NCBI GenBank assembly: GCA_028715625.1
Contig: JAQURL010000009.1
Coordinates: forward strand, 1-51,289
From: Candidatus Margulisiibacteriota bacterium
Lineage (GTDB): Bacteria; Margulisbacteria; Riflemargulisbacteria; GWF2-35-9
Length of the DNA: 51,289 nt
Direction of reading: 5' to 3'
A program made the position numbers and the translations under genes. Shown here one piece after another: positions 45,512 to 51,289 of this stretch (positions are counted from its first letter, which is position 1; every line of letters starts with the position of its first letter). A model generated the notes under the pieces. That model was given only the letters and a program-made list of their open reading frames with translations. It was not told the origin of the DNA and made no database searches.

Positions 45512-45765
45512 CATTTTATTTTTGTAATTTTTCTCATTCAACCGGCATTTTCTTTTTTCTCTTTTCTTTGTAGCAATGACAAAGAAATGAGAATAGAGTT
45601 TTGAATCTTTTTTAAAAGAATTCCTAATGCTTTTCCAAAAGCCTTAGTTTCCCCTCCTTTAAAAGGAGGGGTGGCATGCGCAGCATGACGGGGAGGTATG
45701 CTCCCTTCTCTTTGCAAGAGAAGGGCTGGGGATGAGTTATCCTCGTAGGCGGACGGAGGGGTTCG
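45512..45765. repeat. Repeat-bearing gap between antitoxin and flavodoxin genes
   Basis: Contains TTTTTTAAAAGAATTCCTAATGC like the end of the ~230-bp family, a stem CCCCTCC/GGAGGGG around 45652-45670, CTTCTCT/AGAGAAG around 45704-45725, and the 18-bp sequence shared with 44862-44879. No gene seen. Confidence 0.5.
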
Positions 45766-46242
45766 TTATTTTGTCAGAACACCCACAAAAGCCTTGATCT
45801 GCTCAGCTGTCTCTGGGCTGTCGATTTTGCTTTGCTTGATATCCAATGTCCCCGCAACCGCTTTGCCATAAACATTTTTCAGATCATTTAGGGCAGGATC
45901 ACTGGGTGATCCGCCACCTCTGGTCATAAAGAAAGCAGCCTTTTTTATCTTATCTTTGTTTTGCAAAAGATATGTTCTGGTGGCCGGAGCTACTCCTGTA
46001 AATCCCCATAGAGGTCCGCCGATGAGCACCAGGTCGTAATTCGCCGGTTTGTTTTTTATCGGCTCAATATCAGTAGCTATCCTTTTCATTCCGTCCCGTC
46101 CGGCTATTAACCAGCCCATTATTCCCGATCTTTTCTTTTTATCTATGAGTCCTTCAATGTCGGCTTTCAGCTCTTTGGCCAGCCTTTCAGCCAGTTTTTT
46201 TGTAGTTCCTGTTTTGGAATAATAAACAACTAATGTTTTCAT
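45766..46242 (-). CDS. Flavodoxin-like protein
   Basis: 158 residues. FMN-phosphate loop VVYYSKTGTTKKLAERLA at the N-terminus, central YDLVLIGGPLWGFTGVAPATRTYL and AAFFMTRGGG as isoalloxazine-side loops. It belongs to the short flavodoxin/WrbA-like group used as electron carrier or quinone reductase. The ATG at 46242 follows AAAAGGAGAAAAA and is preferred to an upstream in-frame start at 46311. A single gene within the repeat-rich island. Confidence 0.85.
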   Translation of the reverse strand: MKTLVVYYSKTGTTKKLAERLAKELKADIEGLIDKKKRSGIMGWLIAGRDGMKRIATDIEPIKNKPANYDLVLIGGPLWGFTGVAPATRTYLLQNKDKIKKAAFFMTRGGGSPSDPALNDLKNVYGKAVAGTLDIKQSKIDSPETAEQIKAFVGVLTK

Positions 46243-46393
46243 TTTTTCTCCTTTTATTATAGATATTTCCAATATTATAATATATCCAAACCTTAAAGTT
46301 TTATATCTCATTATTTATATATGCCAGAATTTTGCATTTTTCCAGGCGCATTGCTGGAACAACGTAGAATTTTTTTTGTATTCGCATTTTTAC

Positions 46394-46618
46394 GCACCAT
46401 TGCGAAAAGCCTCGTAAAATGGTCGGCAAATGAAGCGTGGCAAAAACAGGATGTTTTTGCAGGGGCATCGAGTCAGGAAGACGAGTTGTCCCGTCAGTGT
46501 AATGAGCCGTCACCATTTAAGAGGCAGAAGCACAGGTGCTAGCCAGGAAGAGAGAGCGAGAGGAACCTGCGGCAATGAGCTCGGTTCCTCTCGTATAAAG
46601 TTTGAATTCTTTTTAAAA
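46394..46618 (-). repeat. ~230-bp dispersed element, copy B
   Basis: Inverted partner of 42604-42832. The hairpin arms CGAGAGGAACC (46557-46567) and GGTTCCTCTCG (46583-46593) and the body are conserved, and TTCTTTTTAAAAGAA follows. With copy A it brackets the toxin-antitoxin/flavodoxin island. It fills most of the 390-bp gap 46243-46632. Confidence 0.7.
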
Positions 46619-46632
46619 GAACTGGATATGTT

Positions 46633-47502
46633 TTACAGTTCCAGAACTATAGTACTGGCATACCACTCATCATAATAGAAGCTGAAACTGCTGCCGAAAT
46701 GATCGTAATTGCCTCCGATTATCAAATTTGTATATTTGTCACTCACCGATACTTTAAGCAGAGGATTGATCGCCTTTATCATTCTGGCTGCGCTCATGGC
46801 GTATTCATTGGCTATTTTGAGTTTATTAGGGTCCGTCTCATCTTTATCAAATTTAATCTTGGTTAAAATTAAGACTTCTCCTTTGACTGTTCTAATGATC
46901 TCTATTTCATTTATGGAACTTCCGTCAGTTAAGGCTGGACTGCTCATTAAAGACTGCTTTATCTTTGTAAGTTCATTATTAATATAGTTGTCTTGTATAT
47001 AGACATACCACATAGCATTAGATTTTGAGGGATAATCTGCACAAGCCTCCCGGACCGTATTGGCCAGATTAAGCCTGAGATCGTCTATTTTTTTCTTATC
47101 TAATATCTCTATATCTATTTTATCGCTGAATCCCAGTTTCCCGAAATCGCGCGCCAGTTTTTCCAGAATGATATCACCCGTCAATGAGGACAGGTTACTG
47201 ATGCAGCTGTGTATAGAGACCATAGCTGAAGTTTTGGCTTCCCTTAATGCAGAAGTTTTGTCTATTGAAGGTTTTTCAAAAGCCAGAAATGAAAGGTCTT
47301 TGGATTTAGCTGTTGTTTTTAAACAGCTTAACAATAATTTTGTTTTTTCAGGCCCCAGCGCTACAAGTTCTCCCAATACTTTTTTTGCGTGATTACCTGT
47401 AAAAATATTAAGGCCTGTGGCAAGCATATCAAGTTCCTGCTGTAAAAATTTGGAAATTTGTAACTTATCGGTAACTGAAATGATTTTTGTTAAAAGTTTC
47501 AT
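46633..47502 (-). CDS. Unknown protein sharing an N-terminal domain with the gene at 50116
   Basis: 289 residues, no family recognised. Residues about 1-130 match the N-terminal part of the protein at 50116-51177: NIFTG.(N/H)A+K, VALGP(E/D)KTKLLLSC, LSFLA..KP.ID, and AMVSIHSC(I/L)SNLS, with LARDF.KLGF. The rest is unrelated to that paralogue and ends in a beta-rich stretch (YDHFGSSFSFYYDEWYASTIV). No signal peptide. The ATG at 47502 follows AGGAGC and is preferred to a start at 47526. It diverges from the gene at 47655. Confidence 0.72.
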   Translation of the reverse strand: MKLLTKIISVTDKLQISKFLQQELDMLATGLNIFTGNHAKKVLGELVALGPEKTKLLLSCLKTTAKSKDLSFLAFEKPSIDKTSALREAKTSAMVSIHSCISNLSSLTGDIILEKLARDFGKLGFSDKIDIEILDKKKIDDLRLNLANTVREACADYPSKSNAMWYVYIQDNYINNELTKIKQSLMSSPALTDGSSINEIEIIRTVKGEVLILTKIKFDKDETDPNKLKIANEYAMSAARMIKAINPLLKVSVSDKYTNLIIGGNYDHFGSSFSFYYDEWYASTIVLEL

Positions 47503-47654
47503 ATAATGCTCCTGTCTATCAACCAATTATCGATTGAGAGTTTTATTTATTTCACTAATTTATTTTCACTATCGGTAATTTTTATGCAACTTTTTCAAAA
47601 TCATAACGATAGATAAATAGATAAACAGAAATCAATAAATTTAAGGAGATAAAA

Positions 47655-48281
47655 ATGTTTAACAAAATAATTGCCATGACTGACGAAATGCTGCTCGATG
47701 CAGTGAACAAATTAATGAACTGGACGAACCGGTATTTTTATACTAAGGACAGAATAAGTTTTATCCTATTGAAAGAATCCAAAAACCTGGCCATAGAAGT
47801 TTATAAAAACGGTAATAGAGAAGGTGGTACTGCTTTGGTCAGTCTTCGTACGGCAAAAAATTTGTTAGAAGAACTTAAAGATAAGATCGAACCTTTTACC
47901 GGCGGCCATCATCACGAAGAAGACGCGGCTGAGATCTATTTACAGAATATGATCGAAAAGGCAAATACCCGAGATGATGCCTCGATTGAAGAAGTGGAAG
48001 CTTTGATGAAATGGGTAGATCGTCATTATTACGCCAGAGGGCAAATAAATTTCATATTGCTTAAGGATTCCGGGTGTTTGGTTATTCAGATTCCCAAGAC
48101 AACATACAAAGAAGGCGGCGCTGTTGTGGTAAGTTTGAGCGACGCAAAAAGTTTGCTGGAAGAACTTAAAAAAGGTCTGGAATCCATTGATGGGCATCAC
48201 AAAGAGGATATGTATACGGAATTCAATCTGCAGTGGCTTTTAGAAAATGCATTGAAATACAATATAACTATTCCGGCTTAA
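47655..48281 (+). CDS. Unknown protein with duplicated domain
   Basis: 208 residues formed by two related halves of about 90 residues: LMNWTNRYFYTKDRISFILLKES...EGGTALVSLRTAKNLLEEL and LMKWVDRHYYARGQINFILLKDS...EGGAVVVSLSDAKSLLEEL. About half of the positions match. Each half looks like an alpha/beta unit; a His/Glu/Asp linker (GGHHHEEDAAE) joins them and a similar GHHKEDMYTE follows the second. No signal peptide, no family recognised. TAAGGAGAT precedes the ATG. Confidence 0.72.
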   Translation: MFNKIIAMTDEMLLDAVNKLMNWTNRYFYTKDRISFILLKESKNLAIEVYKNGNREGGTALVSLRTAKNLLEELKDKIEPFTGGHHHEEDAAEIYLQNMIEKANTRDDASIEEVEALMKWVDRHYYARGQINFILLKDSGCLVIQIPKTTYKEGGAVVVSLSDAKSLLEELKKGLESIDGHHKEDMYTEFNLQWLLENALKYNITIPA

Positions 48282-48359
48282 TCTTTTTGTTCGGTGTTCA
48301 GGATATTAAGAAGAATAGAAGAACTTAGGGTTTAGCTAGACTTCTAATCTTCCAATCCT

Positions 48360-49190
48360 CTAAACTTCCAATAAGTAGCTTACCCTTATTTCGCTACTAT
48401 AGACATCGGTCCAGTGCGACTCTTTTTTGCCCTGATTGGTGCTCAGTACCCGCCAGTTTAGTCCGGGATTTTCCAGATATTTGTCCCAGCTTATTCCGGA
48501 ATAGTTAAAACCAAGTGACTTGAAATAGGTTTCCAGCAAAGTTATGGTAGGGCAGGATAGAAGTGAGAGTTGTTTGTTGCCTTTGGTTACTGTTCCGGGC
48601 AGTGCATACGAACTTTTTTCCGTTTGGGTAAGATTATGCAGCATAAGCGGCAGTTTGAAAGTATCCGCGGTCACAGATTTCAATACAGCTTTGCTGTCTT
48701 TGCCCTGCACAGCGCAATAATAAGCAGTAAAAGTATCCAGAATTATGGCTTTTTTAGCTATTTTTTTTAATAATGACAGCAGATGATAATTATCCGGTAT
48801 GTAGTACATTAGGCCGAAACAAAGGACAGTATCAAAACTTTTTTCCGGCAGAGTCTCCAGATATTCAATGATATTTCCGACTTTAAAGTCATATTTACTT
48901 TTATTTACTTTATATACTGAAAAGTATTCACAGGCCTGTTCCAGTAAGACTGGCTCAATATCCACACCTTGCACAAAGCCGGCTCCCAACTGCAAAGCTA
49001 TATAAGCAAAAGTGCCGAAGTGGCAGCCCAGATCGAGTACGCGCTTGTTTTTTATATATTTTTTGTTATTGTCCAGTAAAATTTTTGCCCGGACATTTAC
49101 TGTTTCGTAAGTGTAAGGAACTGCCCAGCGTTTGGCGCGGGTGTCTTGTGTTAAAAAATGAGAATTTGCAGCGATATATTCCTTGTCCAT
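48360..49190 (-). CDS. Class I SAM-dependent methyltransferase, partner of CmoA
   Basis: 276 residues. Rossmann methyltransferase: motif I VLDLGCHFGTFAYIALQLGA, the acidic residue of motif II in GVDIEPVLLEQA, and motif IV DTVLCFGLMYYIPD. The start overlaps the cmoA stop in TAATG. In proteobacteria CmoA makes carboxy-S-adenosylmethionine and CmoB uses it on tRNA U34. This protein is shorter than CmoB (about 320) and lacks its N-terminal region, but position and class make it a candidate for that transfer step. Confidence 0.8.
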   Translation of the reverse strand: MDKEYIAANSHFLTQDTRAKRWAVPYTYETVNVRAKILLDNNKKYIKNKRVLDLGCHFGTFAYIALQLGAGFVQGVDIEPVLLEQACEYFSVYKVNKSKYDFKVGNIIEYLETLPEKSFDTVLCFGLMYYIPDNYHLLSLLKKIAKKAIILDTFTAYYCAVQGKDSKAVLKSVTADTFKLPLMLHNLTQTEKSSYALPGTVTKGNKQLSLLSCPTITLLETYFKSLGFNYSGISWDKYLENPGLNWRVLSTNQGKKESHWTDVYSSEIRVSYLLEV

Positions 49191-49897
49191 TATTTTACTG
49201 CCAGCATAGCGCAGAAATTAAGATACTGAAAAAAAGGCTCAGCGGTCTTAAATCCGGCTTTTTTCAGCAGACCAATATTTTCCTTAATGGTATAACTTAT
49301 TAGTACATTTTCCAATGCCTCTCTTTTCTGGCGTATTTCCAGTTCGGTATATTTATTGTCCAGCTTAAATTGTGCATAAAGATTAAAAAATGTCTGCTGA
49401 TTATGGTCGGCCAGAATTTTTTCACTGAGCAGTATTATGCCTCCGGGAAGTAAAGAATCGAATAATTTTTTTAGAAGTTTCAATCTTTTGGACGGAGGTA
49501 TAAACTGTAATACATAAGTTATGATAATTACCGAACAGGGTTCGGGCTCAAATGATAAGAGATCTGCTTCGACAAATTTTATAAATGGAAATTTCCGGCA
49601 TTTCACCCCGGCTTTTGCCAGCATTTGCGCGGAGGAATCTACTCCTGTAAGTTTCATTTTTTTCTGAGACTGTGATGCTATACGGTACAAAGTTTCACCT
49701 GTGGAACAGCCAAGATCATAAATTTGTGTTTTTTCCTGATAAAATTTCAGAGCAAATTTGCCAAGCAAATACTGCAGTTCCTTATAGCAGGGTACGGATC
49801 GGTTGATCATATCGTCAAACACATCAGCGACTTCCTGATTAAAGGAAAATGGCGGGATATCAGACAGCGGCTTGCGGTATATTTTGTCCTGTTTCAT
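49190..49897 (-). CDS. cmoA: Carboxy-S-adenosyl-L-methionine synthase-like (CmoA)
   Basis: 235 residues, typical for CmoA. The signature VADVFDDMINRSVPCYKEL near the N-terminus, YDLGCSTGETLYRIA (SAM loop), GVDSSAQMLAKA, IITYVLQFIPPSKR, and LLSEKI in the C-terminal half. The enzyme makes carboxy-SAM from SAM and prephenate for cmo5U34 in tRNA wobble bases. First of a two-gene unit. Confident for family, slightly less for activity because related methyltransferases share the fold. Confidence 0.88.
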   Translation of the reverse strand: MKQDKIYRKPLSDIPPFSFNQEVADVFDDMINRSVPCYKELQYLLGKFALKFYQEKTQIYDLGCSTGETLYRIASQSQKKMKLTGVDSSAQMLAKAGVKCRKFPFIKFVEADLLSFEPEPCSVIIITYVLQFIPPSKRLKLLKKLFDSLLPGGIILLSEKILADHNQQTFFNLYAQFKLDNKYTELEIRQKREALENVLISYTIKENIGLLKKAGFKTAEPFFQYLNFCAMLAVK

Positions 49898-49960
49898 GGC
49901 TCAAGGTTATAACATAAAATAACTTATGGGTAAAGTTCCTGCTCATCTGTCTGAAAATAT

Positions 49961-50099
49961 AGTCATTGCGAGGAGCGTTGGCGACGTGGCCAGCCGTCGC
50001 AGTGCTAGGGCTGGTAAACAATCCTCTAAAGTAATAGGAGGATTGCCTGCCCGCCGAAGCCCTTGGGCGAGGGAGGGCCGCGCTTCGCTCGCAATGACT
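49961..50099. repeat. MITE-like element with 12-bp terminal inverted repeats
   Basis: Perfect terminal arms AGTCATTGCGAG (49961-49972) and CTCGCAATGACT (50088-50099). Inside, a second perfect stem CAATCCTC/GGAGGATTG-type pairing (50019-50026 with 50038-50045), plus GC-rich segments. A compact palindromic mobile or REP-type repeat, 139 bp long, between cmoA and the next gene. Confidence 0.8.
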
Positions 50100-50115
50100 T
50101 AGAAATTTATTTTTA

Positions 50116-51177
50116 TCAATCAATTACAGAGTTATTATTGATAATAAATTTAGCGCCTAATGTGTAACCATAAGTTCTGCTATTTAAAAGATAGATCCAT
50201 TTTTTACTTTTAACCTTACTGCCGGAACCATTGCCGATTATGATCACCGGGCCTCTGGCTGTAAAGGATGAATGATTTCCATAGGACGGACCGAGAATCG
50301 AGATTTTGTTGCCAACATCTATAGGTTTCATATTCGCCCCGAAATAACTGCCTCTGTAATAAACAGCTTTTTTGTTCCTTAAATATTTTTGTAGTTGTGG
50401 CAGGCTTTTGCCAAGTTTAGCAGCCAATTGTTCATCATTATATATTTTCATAAACATGTCCAGCATTTCGCTTGGCGTTGGTTGAGGCCTGTTGATATCA
50501 CGGCCCGGGGAATATTGTCTTTCGTCAGCATAAGTCAATTTTTTGAAAATAAATTTTGTAGTGTCCGGAGAAAAGGACCTGTCTATAAACGGCATATTTT
50601 CTTTGATAAACACTTTACATCTTGCTATAATTGGCCGCAATTTATCTACAAAGCCCGGTTTTACCGGTACAATAATTTGATAGTAGTCAGGGATAACAAT
50701 TGGTGCGTTTACCGATTGATTAACAGCTAATACTTCTGCCTCTGTTATGGGCGGAGAAATTAAATCCTGGTTCAAGTTGGGGGCAGCATTTAACGGAACA
50801 TTTTCGTTAAAACCTAGCTTTTCAAAGTCTCGCGCCAGTTTATACTCAATAATATTTCCGGCTTGCGCGGACAAGTTGCTCAGACAACTGTGAATAGAAA
50901 CCATGGCTGAAGTTCGCGCTTCAGCTTCAGGATTTGACCTGTCTATTAAAGGTTTGCCCGAAGCAAGGAAGGAAAGACTTCTTGAGGTATCCGGAAACTG
51001 TATACAGCTTAATAGCAATTTTGTTTTATCCGGTCCCAGCGCAACAAACTCTTCCATTATTTTTCTGGCATTAGGTCCTGTAAAAATGTTGGCTCCCAGC
51101 TTCAGCCTTTCCAACCCCCGCCTGAGCAGCATGGAAATTCTTATTTCATTAACAACGGATATGAGTTTTGTTTGCAT
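50116..51177 (-). CDS. Unknown protein, paralogue of 46633 with a different C-terminus
   Basis: 353 residues from the ATG at 51177 (GGAG lies about 12 bp before; a TTG at 51225 is an alternative). Residues about 1-130 share the domain described for 46633. Residues about 150-353 are different: YQIIVPVKPGFVDKLRPIIARC, a Pro-rich turn (GRDINRPQPTPSEMLDMFMKIY), and a beta-rich end (FTARGPVIIIGNGSGSKV, WIYLLNSRTYGYTLG). No signal peptide, no family recognised. The 112 bases to the right edge hold nothing I can name. Confidence 0.72.
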   Translation of the reverse strand: MQTKLISVVNEIRISMLLRRGLERLKLGANIFTGPNARKIMEEFVALGPDKTKLLLSCIQFPDTSRSLSFLASGKPLIDRSNPEAEARTSAMVSIHSCLSNLSAQAGNIIEYKLARDFEKLGFNENVPLNAAPNLNQDLISPPITEAEVLAVNQSVNAPIVIPDYYQIIVPVKPGFVDKLRPIIARCKVFIKENMPFIDRSFSPDTTKFIFKKLTYADERQYSPGRDINRPQPTPSEMLDMFMKIYNDEQLAAKLGKSLPQLQKYLRNKKAVYYRGSYFGANMKPIDVGNKISILGPSYGNHSSFTARGPVIIIGNGSGSKVKSKKWIYLLNSRTYGYTLGAKFIINNNSVID

Positions 51178-51289
51178 TAGCGTTATAACTCCAGAAAAGT
51201 TTAATCTTATAATTATCGAACTCAATTTTTATTAGTTGCAAAAAATAGAAACACAATTATTACGTTAACATATATTTACAGATAAGCGT

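Overview
This 51.3 kb stretch comes from a bacterial chromosome that is moderately AT-rich by eye (roughly 40% G+C). I see no rRNA, tRNA, CRISPR array or replication origin. The core genes are bacterial: FtsK, SecD/SecF, Tgt, UppP, MotA/MotB, LeuC/LeuD, homoserine dehydrogenase and CmoA. They are mixed with very large or unrecognised proteins. The mix of lipoprotein, MotAB, DUF3536-type GH57 enzyme, giant ORF and many small palindromic repeats would suit an uncultured candidate-phylum lineage such as Margulisbacteria or a relative. That placement is an inference.

Layout. 1-1314: a LysM protein (cut by the left edge) diverges from a lipoprotein acetolactate decarboxylase. 1638-5110: the most interesting locus. 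A repetitive protein carries several TTxxxxEE motifs, the core motif of plesiocin-type graspetides, and is followed by one enzyme that fuses a radical SAM/SPASM half to a graspetide-type ATP-grasp ligase. 5217-16153: a co-directional run of ftsK, hom, a GH57/DUF3536 enzyme, a REP-associated transposase squeezed between genes, tgt, secD, secF and an AI-2E family transporter. 16156-20810: uppP, a protein with a four-fold repeated motif, a GH13 enzyme and a YcaO cyclodehydratase-like gene. 20978-36372: an apparent three-gene operon headed by a 4258-residue protein with two transglutaminase-like domains, five degenerate membrane/coil repeats, a triplicated proline-rich linker and a 482-bp identical internal duplication. 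36364-39588 (minus): motA, motB, a degenerate sensor protein and two tiny membrane proteins, with a cyclic-nucleotide-binding protein upstream. 39781-42403 (minus): leuC/leuD and a Bax-inhibitor-1 family protein. 42404-46632: a repeat-rich, AT-rich accessory island with a HTH-ImmA/IrrE + PIN pair, a RelB/YafQ-type toxin-antitoxin pair and a flavodoxin, bracketed by two inverted copies of a ~230-bp element. 46633-51177: two paralogous proteins with a shared N-terminal domain and unrelated C-termini, a tandem-domain protein, CmoA with a partner methyltransferase, and a MITE-like palindrome.

How genes work together. The 1638/3167 pair looks like a ribosomally made, post-translationally modified peptide system in which the ATP-grasp half would make ester or amide links in the TTxxxxEE cassettes and the radical SAM half a second modification, perhaps at the interleaved THxxP motifs. 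The orphan YcaO gene is a second peptide-modifying enzyme class, divergent from the giant-protein operon. None of these links has been tested; they rest on motif recognition and gene order.
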